Below are positions 19,389 to 29,283 of a stretch of 64,000 bases of DNA, in pieces. Where the stretch lies: assembly GCA_019316985.1 (NCBI GenBank), contig CP079215.1, positions 620,001 through 684,000 of the forward strand. Direction: 5' to 3'. Both the position numbers and the translations under genes were made by a program. Origin of the DNA: Paraniabella defluvii (GTDB lineage: Bacteria > Bacteroidota > Bacteroidia > Chitinophagales > Chitinophagaceae). Numbering within the stretch: the stretch's first letter is position 1; each line of letters starts with the position of its first letter. The notes beneath the pieces are model-generated. The model was not told the DNA's origin, searched no databases, and worked only from the letters and a program-made list of their open reading frames with translations.

Positions 19389-20258
19389 TTATTTATTATT
19401 CGTTTTTTCAGTATGATGCAGATATACCTCATTCCCCATCCATTTATAATAATTTATAACATACCCATCCGGCCCTTCTCCATACTTATACACCAGCTTT
19501 TTAACAGGATCAAAAAGAGGTATTCCAGATCTGTTAATTGCTGATGCCTGATAAACTTTTGTGCAGAGGGGCTATAGATAAAATACAGGAAACTACCATC
19601 ATATTTGGTTCTATCCGGAAATGAAACAGGGATCTTGATATCAAAATGGCCGTCGAAGTTAAGGTCTTCCAACTCTATTTCGGGTTCACCACCTATAAAC
19701 TCATCGAAACCCGATAGTGTTTGCAAAACCTTTCCCTCCCGGATAATCTTTAAGGCGGTGGCTTTATAACGCACATCTTCCCGTTCCGAAAGGTTGATAA
19801 ATTTTTCTTTATGTACTGCCAGTTCGTAATCGAAAAGCAAAGGAGCGTCTTCGGCAGTTGCCAATAGCTGTAACTCTACCGGTAACTGTTTACCGGTTTT
19901 AACATTCGTCCAGCTACCATTTAACTTACCGGTTGCCAGTAAAGGAGCAGTAATTGAAAAATGGCCGGTTGTTTCCCATATATATGTCCCGTTCCTCTCT
20001 GCTGTAACCTTTTCGGTAAGTACCGTTGGGTGCTGCAAAATTCCCGATAAACGTATGGTTTTTTCGCGCCCGCTACGCAGGTAATAATAGTTCCCGTTAA
20101 GCGTATCGCTTTGCCTTTTTGCTGCAGTTGCATAGCAATAGGATAATTGCCAACAGTTCCTTGTAGGAGGCGGTATATAACTACCGCGGTTTGAGCATTG
20201 GCAGCTATGGATATGCCTGTGGCTGCCACTCCAGTTATAAAAAGTTTCTGATCATCAT
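19389..20258 (-). CDS. Secreted protein of unknown function, three frame breaks
   Basis: Restored start is MIRNFFITGVAATGISIAAN (one T added near 20240), a signal peptide ending ANAQT. Then follows a beta-rich protein with repeated strands (VGNYPIAMQLQQ, YIWETTGHFSITAPL, LNGSWTNVKTGKQLPV) and an EF-hand/dockerin-like DLNFDGHFDIKIP segment near 19655. The last part, after a break near 19520, reads DPVKKLVYKYGEGPDGYVIN and ends with TEKTNNK at 19389. About 290 codons. The D-x-N-x-D pattern followed by a large beta domain resembles the XAC2610-like group of secreted proteins, but I cannot name a function. Confidence 0.6.
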
Positions 20259-20366
20259 CTGTTTTTTATATGCAAAGCATACACCTCCTAAATATATTTC
20301 CTTGCGCTTTATGCAGATGTTTTTTTTTTTTACAATTTGAAGGTTCTGCTTGCAGATGTAACCAGG

Positions 20367-21506
20367 CTACTGCTGTTTACACCACTTTATTAGCAGAGGA
20401 TACAATTCCTCAATATTTTTAGCTGGATTATCCTGTTTCAGGCGCTTCAGCTCTTCATTAAATTCAGCAGCCTTTTTGAATCCCCTGCTTATTAATATAC
20501 TGTTTACATTATCGTAGGCGTATTGTATCGTGGCCGGGTCATCAGCGAATTTATCGTTGCAAAAAGAGGCAAAAGGTAGCAAAGGTCATGTACTCATCAA
20601 ACACCTTGGAAGGGGTAGGATAATATTCTGTGCCGTTTTTTGTAGTGTCAACCCACTTGTTCCTGTTTTGCAATGCTATATCAATGGAGTCTTTATTGTT
20701 TTTCGTTGGCAGGCCGATATAATTATGATCGATTTCCGTAAACATGATACGGGTGTTTAAAACGATATTTTGCTTCTCAGTATGTCCTGGTGTTTTTTCA
20801 AGCGCTGGCAGCACCATCATGATCTGTTTAAAATCGTTATCAGTATAGCTGGTGGTATAATTTAGTCCTCCAATTAAAGGAGAGCACATAATGGTGTAAT
20901 TATCTACGCGGGTAGTAAAGTTTTTCTCCAGCCAGTTCCATTGTTCCTGCAGGTTGGCGAACTTCTCATATTCATTAATCACTGTATGATAAAAACCCAA
21001 CTGTTGCTTGTAAAACTTCCTAAAACCAGCCATTGTTGCGAATTGTTCTATTTCTTTTTGTAAGTGGTAATAGGATTGACGGTAATAGTGGTATGCGATG
21101 AAACACTTTGTGCAGGAAACAGGTAATTTTTATCAGCCACCAGCTTATTGCCTTTAAAATTATAGCTTAATGCATTCCCCGTAAGGAAGATATAATTAAG
21201 CGGGTTTTTCTTAATTAAAGAATCAAACCGTATAATAATAGGTTCTTCTTTAAAAGGTCCGAAATGCTGTATAACATTTTTGTAATAATCTCCTCTTTGC
21301 TCTATCATATCATCATTCTCTAACCCCGACCTTGTAATTGCAATCATAATATGAAGCAACTCTTTTACTTCATCAATTTCTATTTTCGCCTTTCCCTTGT
21401 TCTCCTTTCGAAACCTTTCATCGAAATTTACTTTTCTTAATTTCTCCTGGCCGGTAACGATTTGCGAAAGCAGGAGCACACCAAATAGCAGGCTAATAGT
21501 TTTCAT
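20367..21506 (-). CDS. Secreted DUF4932-like protein, two frame breaks
   Basis: Signal peptide MKTISLLFGVLLLSQIVTGQ, then a mixed alpha/beta protein of about 380 residues. The frame breaks near 21060 and near 20580; the three pieces are in one order and the first joins as NPITTYKKEIEQF. It resembles the DUF4932 proteins of Bacteroidetes, but that is from general layout (IIIRFDSLIKKNPLNYIFL, then MCSPLIGGLNY). I see no HExxH or other protease motif. An in-frame ATG 13 codons upstream is less likely because the signal peptide would be displaced. Confidence 0.55.
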
Positions 21507-21713
21507 TATTTTATTCTGGTTGAACGGGTTGATTAAAGGGCGCAAATATCAACAGTTATTTTAAATACACCAACTTGATTTACGATTCGCAAGGATATTA
21601 GTACAAACCGCAAAACCAGCCCCTGATTCCCGTTCGGTATGGATTTTGGATTTCATTTCTTACCGTTCCTGGTCATAAGCAGGAATATTTTTAAACCCTC
21701 ATAAAAAAAGAGC

Positions 21714-22299
21714 ATGAAGAACAGATTAGCCCTTTTTACAGCTATTGCCATTGTCACTTTATGGAGTTGTAATGGCATATCAGATGACAAGGATGGAACC
21801 GGACAACCGGAAAACACGCAAGGTATGCCTACAGATACAGCAATGCAGGGAGCCATACCTTCCACCTTAAGCGAGCAGGAGACAAAATTTGCTATAGATG
21901 CCGCCAATGGTAGTATGGCCGAAATACAGCTGGGAGAAATGGCCCGTAGCAAAAGTAACACGCCTGAAGTAAAAGAATTTGGACGTATGATGATTGAAGA
22001 CCACAGTAAAGCCAATGAGGCTTTAAAGATCATTGCAACAGACAAAAACATTCAGCTTCCTGCTAAAGCCAGCGAAGACAAACAGCAGGTTGCCATTCAG
22101 TTATCATCAAAAAATGGCAATGATTTTGACAAAGCATATATTGCCCAAATGGTTAAAGATCACGAAGCTTCTATTTGAACTTTTTGAAACCGGTCAAAAG
22201 ACGGTGAAAGACACTGCCCTAAAGGCTTTTATTGATAATACTTTGCCGGTGCTGCGCAAACATATGCAACAGGTGTCAACACTTAACCAATTAAAATAG
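21714..22299 (+). CDS. DUF4142 lipoprotein, one frame break
   Basis: Lipoprotein signal (IVTLWSC, Cys about 19), then a ferritin-like four-helix DUF4142 domain: FAIDAANGSMAEIQLGEMA, FGRMMIEDHSKANEALK, YIAQMVKDHEASI, then after a break near 22175 LFETGQKTVKDTALKAFIDN and the final TLPVLRKHMQQV. About 195 codons. DUF4142 proteins are often annotated as outer-membrane or stress proteins; the molecular role is unknown. Confidence 0.85.
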
Positions 22300-22353
22300 C
22301 GCCATTCGCTTTTACACATACAATTCAGCGTAAATCATCAACACAGCTTATTT

Positions 22354-23053
22354 ATGAAACATATATTAATGGTACTCACTTCGCACTCAGCGATGGAAAA
22401 CACAGATAGCACTACAGGTGTATGGTTAGGAGAATTCACCGATCCCTATTACGAGTTTATTGATGCAGGTTACCAGGTAACCATTTGCCAGCCCTTTAGG
22501 CGGAAAACCGCCGCTGGATCCGCTGAGTTTACTAACCGAAAACATAACTGCCTCTAACAGGCGGTTTAATGATGATGGTGATGCCCAAGCGGCATTTAGC
22601 GCTACGCGGCTACTTGATACGGTGGATGCAATAAATTTTGATGCGGTATTCTATCCCGGTGGGCATGGGCCATTGTGGGACCTTGCTACCAATGAGTTCA
22701 ATGGCCGCCTTATATTAGAGTTTATTAAGTCACGCAAACCGGTAGGCGCAGTATGTCATGGTCCGGCTGCCCTGATTAAAGCTGCTGAGCTGGCTCCCGG
22801 TCTTTTAACAGGAACCAGAATAACCGCCTTCACCAATACTGAGGAAACGCTTACCCTACGTGCGGATAATATTCCCTACCACTTGGAAACACGCTTAAAA
22901 AAATTGGGGGCCGATTTCAGGAGCGCTGTGTTGCCATTTACCAGTCATGTAGAAACAGACGGCCTCTTTGTAACAGGGCAAAATCCGCTATCTGCAGGAC
23001 CAACCGCGCATGCGTTAATCTCATTGTTAAAGAAAGGAACTATTAAGGATTAG
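22354..23053 (+). CDS. DJ-1/PfpI family protein (Hsp31-like), two frame breaks
   Basis: Class I glutamine-amidotransferase-like fold. The nucleophile elbow AVCHGPAAL carries the conserved Cys, with YPGGHGPLWDL upstream, a pattern typical of the Hsp31/glyoxalase III-type branch (TGVWLGEFTDPYYEF at the N-terminus). The frame slips near 22495 and near 22620. The enzyme probably detoxifies glyoxals or acts as a holdase. About 234 codons, as expected. It stands between DUF4142 and yjbQ, all in the same direction. Confidence 0.85.
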
Positions 23054-23108
23054 CACTGGCACAGCTGTATTAAAAGAGTACTTTTGAAGTAAACGTTCTA
23101 TATTAATT

Positions 23109-23519
23109 ATGACGCGGCAAATAGAATTTAGTTTACCCGAATTCTCATACGGCTTTCATATTGTTACAGACCTGGTATTGGATCAGTTGGGTGCATTGCC
23201 CCAAACCGGTATGCTGCATCTCTTTATCAAACATACATCGGCTGGTCTTACTATTAATGAGAACGCAGACCCAACCGTCTTAAAAGATTTCAAAACTTTT
23301 TTTGCCGATTGGATCCCGGAGCGGTACCCCAAGTTTGTACATACCGACGAAGGCCCTGACGACATGCCGGCGCATATTAAGGCTTCGGTTCTGGGACATG
23401 CGGTTACCATACCTATTACTCAACACCGTTTAAACCTCGGCACCTGGCAGGGCATTTACCTATGCGAATTCAGGTATCACGGTGGCCGTAGAAAACTGGT
23501 AGCTACTGTTATAGATTAA
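23109..23519 (+). CDS. yjbQ: YjbQ (UPF0047) family protein
   Basis: Intact 136-residue protein. The family signature is clear: LFIKHTSAGLTINENAD, the HTDEGPDDMPAHIKASVLG segment with metal-binding His residues, and GTWQGIYLCEFR near the end. The family has weak thiamine-phosphate synthase activity; its physiological role is not settled. Confidence 0.93.
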   Translation: MTRQIEFSLPEFSYGFHIVTDLVLDQLGALPQTGMLHLFIKHTSAGLTINENADPTVLKDFKTFFADWIPERYPKFVHTDEGPDDMPAHIKASVLGHAVTIPITQHRLNLGTWQGIYLCEFRYHGGRRKLVATVID

Positions 23520-23550
23520 CCCCGGCAGAACCAGGCATGCCAAAGGCACT

Positions 23551-24553
23551 CTAAGCAATTGCAAATCTCTTCAGGCGGCTTGCCAGGTCTTCAATATCTT
23601 CTTTTCTGGCCAGTTTCTTGATCCAGCTTTCCGGTATAGCGCGTGCACCGTACAATAAACCGGCAAGGCCTCCGGTAACTGCCCCTGTTGTATCTGTGTC
23701 GGAACCCAGGTTTACAGCTTTCAGAACTGCCTCGCTGTAATGGTCTGTTGTCAGCAAACACCAGATGCTGGCTTCCAGGGTATGTAGCACATAGCCGCTG
23801 CTAAATATTTCGTGGACTTCAAGATCGCAGATATCTCCCTTCAATAAACGATCAAACTGTTTTAACTCTTCTATATCTATTGACAGTTCATTTAAATAGG
23901 CCGGTATTTCTATTTGCAGATTTTTATAAATCTGCATTTTATCTATACCGTCAATTAACTGGCGGGCAAACTCCAGGTAATAAAAACAGGCGATAACCGA
24001 CCGGATATGACCATGCGTGATGGAAGATACCTGCCTAATAATATCGTATCGTGCAGCTATATTTTTGTCCTTTATATAAACAATCAAAGGTAGTATTCGC
24101 ATCAGCGAACCATTTCCATTATCATTTTCCCCATACCGCCGGCCATTTCCGGCGGATAACCCTGCTGAAGCCTGTTAATAGCCTGCGTTGTAGCGAGTCC
24201 CACATCGAACACCTTTCCCTGGGTGTCCAGTAATTGTTATACAACCAGGCGATAAAATTATCAGCAATGGCCGACAGACTGAACGGCTGGGTTAAAGCTT
24301 CAGCCAAACAAAAAGCAAGGGAACTGTCATCCGAAAAGGTACCTTCAGGAAGATGGTAAGTTCCATAACCCATCATATCAGTTACAGGTTTCTTCGCAAT
24401 AACGTCTCTGCTTTTAAACTCTACCGGCACACCCAGCGCGTCGCCTACTGCTATACCCAACAAAATGTCCCGGCAAATATCTTTCTCTATATACATTTCC
24501 TGAAGTTTAGCTGCCTGGTTTACTTTATGTTCTTCATTTGAATAATGTCTCAT
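23551..24553 (-). CDS. ADP-ribosylglycohydrolase family protein, one frame break
   Basis: Removes ADP-ribose from proteins or small molecules, with two Mg ions. The N-terminal GIAVGDALGVPVEF, the TFSDDSSLAFCLAEAL acidic motif and the C-terminal GSDTDTTGAVTGGLAG motif, which holds the metal-binding Asp residues, are all present. The frame breaks near 24130; the missing base sits where MAGGMGENDNGNGSLMRILP would join the halves. About 335 codons. The start could be the upstream MRHYSNEE or the inner Met; the first overlaps the end of the nitronate monooxygenase gene by 20 bases, so the two genes are probably one operon. Confidence 0.87.
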
Positions 24554-25591
24554 AAGCTTGAACCAGTTGACTGAAAACGTCCCCGGAGCTTAGGCCAACT
24601 GACGGGCCTGCAGATTGGCCCGCCCACAAACTCGTATATTCATGATCATTACGTTCCTGCGCCCATTTACGTAACATTGCCGTTAGGCTGTTCTGCAGGG
24701 GATAGGGCGGTATGGGAATACCTGCCTGTTCAATTTCCAGCATCATTTCATTTTGCATGCCCCTTGCCCACCGCCCTGAGAAAGCTCTGGTTAAAACGGT
24801 ATCAGTATCCCTGGCTTCGCTCAGCTTGTTTTTATAGGCAGTGATGGCCATGCTTTCTCGGGTACCTATGAAAGCGGTTCCAACCTGGACCCCATCAGCA
24901 CCCAGATCGAAAGCCGCCTTAATACCTGATGCGCTATTAATACCACCTGCCGCAATACAAGGCACATCCACTTTATTTTTGATCTGGGGAAGCAAAGAAA
25001 ACAACCCTATTTGTGGCAACTGTCTGTCTTTTATAAAGGATCCGCGATGACCACCGGCCTCAATGCCCTGTACCGAGATCATATCAATACCCTGCTGCTG
25101 CAAATACAAAGCTTCATCTACGCAGGTAGCCGTTCCTATTAAAATACATCCATTTTGTTTCAACTTTTGGATGCTATTGCTATCCAGGCAGCCAAAAGTG
25201 AAGCTAACAATTTCAATCTTTTCTTCAACCAAAATATCTATTTGATCAAGATGATTGTACAATGTAAAGTTGGCAAGATCAGCAGCATTAAGCGGATAAC
25301 CACGTTTAGCCGCTATTGCAAGAATCAGCTGGCGCATGGGCTCCAGCTCTTCATCTGTATATACCGGAATATCATGTGTAAACAGGTTAACAGCAAAAGG
25401 TTTTGGAGTAAGGCTTTTCGTTTTACGGATTAATTGCAGGGTAGCATCAGGAGACAATCCCCCACCGGTAAAGATCCCAACCCTCCTCGGTTAGAAACCG
25501 CTGCTGCCATCTCCGGTGTAGAAACGCCCAGCATGGGCGCTTGTATGATGGGGTAAGCTACCTGTAAAGTATCGGCCAGGGTTCGATTCAT
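24534..25591 (-). CDS. Nitronate monooxygenase / 2-nitropropane dioxygenase, one frame break
   Basis: FMN enzyme that oxidises alkyl nitronates. N-terminus [18 protein letters not shown], then SNRGGLGSL, the [10 protein letters not shown] region, VPCIAAGGI and [15 protein letters not shown] are all characteristic. The frame breaks near 25465 in a GGGG run; one added G links GSLPVGG to LSPDATLQL. The ATG at 25589-25591 (MNRTLADTL) begins the restored protein of about 352 codons. It overlaps the ADP-ribosylglycohydrolase gene downstream. Confidence 0.88.
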
Positions 25592-25922
25592 TGTTACTTT
25601 ATTAACGCTTGACTTTGCAATTTACTCCATATTACCGGGCCCGTATAATGAAAATATGGAGCAATAAGAACCTATGAACCTTGACCTGTTCCATATGAGG
25701 TGAATCCGAACCAATAAGTTTCAGCTCCATCAAGATATAATCATCCCGCACTTTTCCAGCTCACTATCTATTCCCTACTTTTGTACATTCCCTTGCAGGA
25801 ATAATTCCCGGAAAAGCAGAAGTGGCATGTATTCTCAGGCAAAGTAGCTTGCGGGAGTCGTTTTGGAAGAGAATAGTTTTTATATATTCATAATTTAGCC
25901 TACATTTGCCGTCCAAAATACT
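25592..25922. other. Intergenic region upstream of tRNA-Arg
   Basis: No coding gene supported. There are two TAnnTTTG matches: TACTTTTG at 25776-25783, which has no gene behind it that I can recognise, and TACATTTG at 25901-25908, the tRNA promoter. Confidence 0.45.
25901..25908 (+). promoter_or_regulatory. TAnnTTTG -7 promoter element of tRNA-Arg
   Basis: TACATTTG, 14 bases before the first base of the mature tRNA. Confidence 0.55.
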
Positions 25923-25998
25923 GGTCCGGTAGCTCAGCTGGATAGAGCAACTGCCTTCTAAGCAGTAGGTCATTGGTTCGAATCAATCCGGATCACCA
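25923..25998 (+). tRNA. tRNA-Arg (anticodon TCT), one base missing in the T stem
   Basis: Acceptor GGTCCGG pairs with CCGGATC (one G-U), D arm GCTC/GAGC, anticodon stem ACTGC/GCAGT with loop CTTCTAA (anticodon at 25957-25959), and encoded CCA. The T arm is ATTGG-TTCGAAT-CAAT: the 3' side has four bases, not five, so a C is lacking near 25984 compared with the usual CCAAT. Length 76 where 77 is expected. The missing base fits the indel pattern of the whole window. The 3' end is the boundary of the integrated element. Confidence 0.92.
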
Positions 25999-25999
25999 T

Positions 26000-26040
26000 A
26001 TGGGACAAGTCAAAATTCAAACGACTTGTCCCATTTTTTT
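26000..26040 (+). terminator. Perfect 12-pair hairpin with T-run behind tRNA-Arg
   Basis: ATGGGACAAGTC and GACTTGTCCCAT form a perfect 12-base-pair stem with an 11-base loop, followed by at least six T. It is placed one base after the tRNA CCA and fits termination of the tRNA transcript. The outer arm also encodes the C-terminus (KKMGQVV) of the neighbouring recombinase on the other strand. Confidence 0.8.
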
Positions 26041-27499
26041 GGGCTTCAATTCCTTGTCTATTAAGGATATAATGTTGATGATTTCATTCAATCTTTTGGT
26101 TCGATGTTGGCAACCGTCGAATACGAGATTTTCAGGGAACATCGAACCAACTATCTTTCGCTTTACTTCTACTGTACCTTCTCTATACAATGTTTCAAGC
26201 TGTGCGATGTTGCTAAACGCCTTGTTCCATAAAGGCTCTACCGTTGTTTGGAAATTTACAGCGGCCTTTAATTTTGCTTCCAGCCGATTGATCTTTTCCT
26301 CACATTCAGATTTGATAGCCCGATAATCATCGCCTTCAATATCGCCGCACAAAAGCAGTTCTCTTGCTTTTACAACCCGGTTGTTTACCTCCTGCAATTG
26401 TACCTTTAAATCTTTTTGTTCATCTCTTTCTCCACGTTCTTTTGACTTATATGTTGACGTAATTACGTCTTTGCATATTTCAAGTCTTGAAAGCGGCCAA
26501 ACATATTTTTGATCTCGTCATACATTTTATCGTTCGTGTCTTTTGCTTTGTAACGAACACCACAAGCAGAACTGCAATGATAGTAATGGTAATATTGTGT
26601 TCTCCTTTTGATGCACTGGCTGTCAACATCCTTCCGCATTTTGGACAGATCAGGAAGCCTCTCAATGGAATGCTGTCATCGGCTGTAACTTTTGTTCCCA
26701 AAATCCGTTTGCGTCCATCCAATACATCCTGAACATCATAGAATAGGGCTTCAGAGATCAAAGGTTCATGTTGCCCCTTTGCCAAGAGACTTTCTTCTTC
26801 TTTGTATTTGGGAACAAATATCAATCCGCAGTATATCGGGTTTCGTATGGCAACCCAAAAGTTATTCTTGCTGCACTTTAATCCTTTTTTTTGCTTTTTC
26901 CATACCTGTTCAGTATTGAGCTTACCGCGAGATAGTTCTTCAAACGCCCACTTCATTATATCACCCTGAATTTCTTTCGGGGCAATATATTTCTTACCGT
27001 TCTCATTAACCTTGTTGGCATAACCAATGGGGCAGTTCCCATCCAGCGCCCTTCTTTCTTAGCCCTGCGCATCCCATGAAACACATTTAACGCTCTCCGG
27101 TCATTCTCTACCTCCGGTGCAGCGAGGTAAAACGCCAGCATCATTTTGTTTTCCGGAATGGAGAGGAAGCGGTTGTTCTACCGCCTGTGGCTCGATACCT
27201 AACCGCCGAAGGGTACTGATCATTTGGTACGCATCTCCTGCATTACGGCTAAACCTGTCCCATTTCGTAAACAGGATAAGGTCGGTATGTCCTTTGTGTT
27301 TCCTTAAATCACCCAGTAGCCCTGTCCAAGCCGGTCGTTTGAAAGTCTTAGCCGAATGGTCTTCCAAGATCACTTTCCTAACCCGGATATTGTTGATTTC
27401 ACAGTATTTCCGCAAACGTTCCTCCTGGTCACGTTGCGAATAGCCTTTATCGGCCTGTTCATCCGTACTTACCCGTACATAAAGGTCTGCTATTTTCAT
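26017..27499 (-). CDS. Large serine recombinase, copy 1, four fragments
   Basis: Site-specific recombinase of the resolvase/large serine integrase type. It has an N-terminal resolvase domain with catalytic Ser in YVRVSTDEQ (about 10) and the KWDRFSRNAGDAY motif, a Recombinase domain (WVAIRNPIYCGLIF), a zinc ribbon (CPKCGRMLT, then the pair of Cys in a shifted frame) and a coiled-coil C-terminus. Fragments meet near 27120, 26950 and 26400-26480. It is closely similar along its length to the intact copy at 29284-30843. The gene ends inside the tRNA terminator hairpin, so it is the outermost gene of the element on this side. Breaks could be sequencing errors or true decay; the clean homopolymer pattern elsewhere favours the former. 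Confidence 0.85.
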
Positions 27500-27632
27500 A
27501 ACTAAAAAAATTAAGTGTGGTACTATGTAAAGATAAGAAGAAAAAAATGAAAATGAGCAATATTTAATAGTATTATCACGTCAAAATTTACTAAATTTGC
27601 TACATCTTTGTTTAATATTAGAAAACCGACAA

Positions 27633-27694
27633 GGTTTAATAGGAATTGAACGCCCCTGTTTTAAACATAACAGGCACAGAATAGCCTATTAACC
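27633..27694. promoter_or_regulatory. Nested inverted repeat between recombinase copy 1 and the Fic gene
   Basis: Outer arms GGTTTAATAGG (27633-27643) and CCTATTAACC (27685-27694) pair with one bulged T; inner arms CCTGTT (27655-27660) and AACAGG (27669-27674) surround an eight-base loop. It ends 22 bases before the Fic ATG. It could be an operator for Fic or the recombinase, or an attachment-like site; nothing here decides. Confidence 0.45.
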
Positions 27695-27716
27695 GCATAA
27701 ATTCAAACTATTCGAT

Positions 27717-29278
27717 ATGGCCACACCCCGCGAAAGATTGGTAGAATCGCTTAAATTCCTGAAAGAATTACAGGATAACGGTGTAGTCGGTATCCATACC
27801 GATGAAATGCCCAACAGGAAATACAGGGAGATACTGCTTAAAAACGGCTTTATCCGTGAGGTGACAAAGGGATGGTACATACCTACCGATCCTGCTGAAA
27901 AGGAAGGTGAAACCACGTCCTGGTACAGTTCCTATTGGGAATTTATTGTAAAGTTCCTGAATCACAAATTTGGCGATGACTGGTGCTTGTCAGCAGACCA
28001 GTCGCTGCTTATCCATGCGGGAAACAGCGCAGTACCTCAACAGTTGATGATACGTTCGCCACAAGGAAATAATAACCCTACGCCCTTACCGCATAACACG
28101 TCCCTGTTCAATTTAAGGACTGGTATTCCCCAGCGGATCAAACCATCGTAACCAATGGAATCAGGATGTACAATCTGCCGGCTGCTTTGGTTTACAGTTC
28201 ACCGAGCATTTATACAAGGAATGCCATAGATGCCCGCACAGCCCTTACGTTGATAAGAGATGCTTCGGAGGTACTACCTATCCTTTTGGAAAATGGTCAC
28301 ACCACATTTGCGGGAAGATTGGCAGGCGCTTTTAGAAATATTAACAGGGATAAAATAGCTGACCAGATTGTTGATACTGTTAAGCAGGCAGATTACGATA
28401 TACGGGAAGAAGATCCTTTTGAAACCAAACTGAACCTTAATCTATCCTCCCGTGAACGCTCTCCCTACGCCAATCGCATCAGGCTCATGTGGCAGCAGAT
28501 GCGTGAGATTATTATTTTCAGCTTTCCAAAAGCTCCCGGCATACCCGATGATTCACAAGCCTACCTGAAGGACGTTGACGACATTTACATAACAGATGCC
28601 TATCACTCCCTCTCGATAGAACGGTATCGGGTGACACCGGAACTTATCGAAAGAGTAAGTAGCGGTCAGTGGAACAGTAAGGCGCATGAGGAAGATCGCA
28701 AGCAAAGGGATGCTATGGCTGCCAGAGGCTACTACCAAGCCTTTCTGCAGGTGAAGGAAACCATCACAGCAATACTGAAGGGAGCCAATTCAGGAAAGCA
28801 GGTGGATAAAGATCACTCAAAATGGTACAGGCAACTATTCGACCCAAGCGTTACCGCCGGGCTATTAAAAGCGGCGGACCTTGCAGGGTATCGAAACCAT
28901 CAGGTATATATCGGGAACTCCAAACACGTTCCTCTGAACGTGGATGCTATGAGAGATGCCATGCCCGTTCTGTTTGAACTATTGGAAGAAGAACCGGAGC
29001 CATCGGTCAGGGCAGTATTGGGTCATTTCATTTTTGTTTTTATCCATCCGTACATGGATGGTAACGGACGAATAGGACGGTTTCTGATGAATGCAATGTT
29101 GGCTTCCGGTGGATACCCGTGGACGGTTATACCTGTGGAAAGGAGAACTGAATATATGCAGGCATTGGAGCAGGCAAGTGTAGGACAGGATATAACTTCG
29201 TTTGCCACTTTCCTTGCTTATCTGGTCAACGAGAGGTTAAAAGGAAAAATAGTTGCTAAGTTGCCCGACGCTAAGTAG
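27717..29278 (+). CDS. Fic-domain protein with N-terminal AbiEi-like winged helix, one frame break
   Basis: C-terminal Fic core HPYMDGNGRIGR at 29045-29080, the complete HPFx(D/E)GNGRxxR-type catalytic loop of AMP-transferases. An inhibitory-type helix lies near 28600 (YHSLSIERYRV), but the residue after Glu is Arg where Gly or Asn is usual. The N-terminal 140 residues (MATPRERLVESLKFLKELQD) look like a small winged helix of the AbiEi/transcriptional-regulator kind. The frame breaks near 28120; restoring one base gives LFNLKDWYSPADQTIVTNG. About 520 codons. It lies alone, divergent from one serine recombinase and converging on the other. It probably modifies host or phage proteins; a toxin or defence role is inference. 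Confidence 0.82.
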
Positions 29279-29283
29279 AACGG

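Noticed and set aside
19067-19457. Long plus-strand open frame of about 130 codons
   Set aside because: No start codon in the first 80 codons, no ribosome-binding site, and its right end is antisense to the restored 3' end of the gene at 19389-20258.
25764-25973. Minus-strand frame of 69 codons over tRNA-Arg
   Set aside because: It is antisense to the tRNA and its promoter, with no features of a protein.
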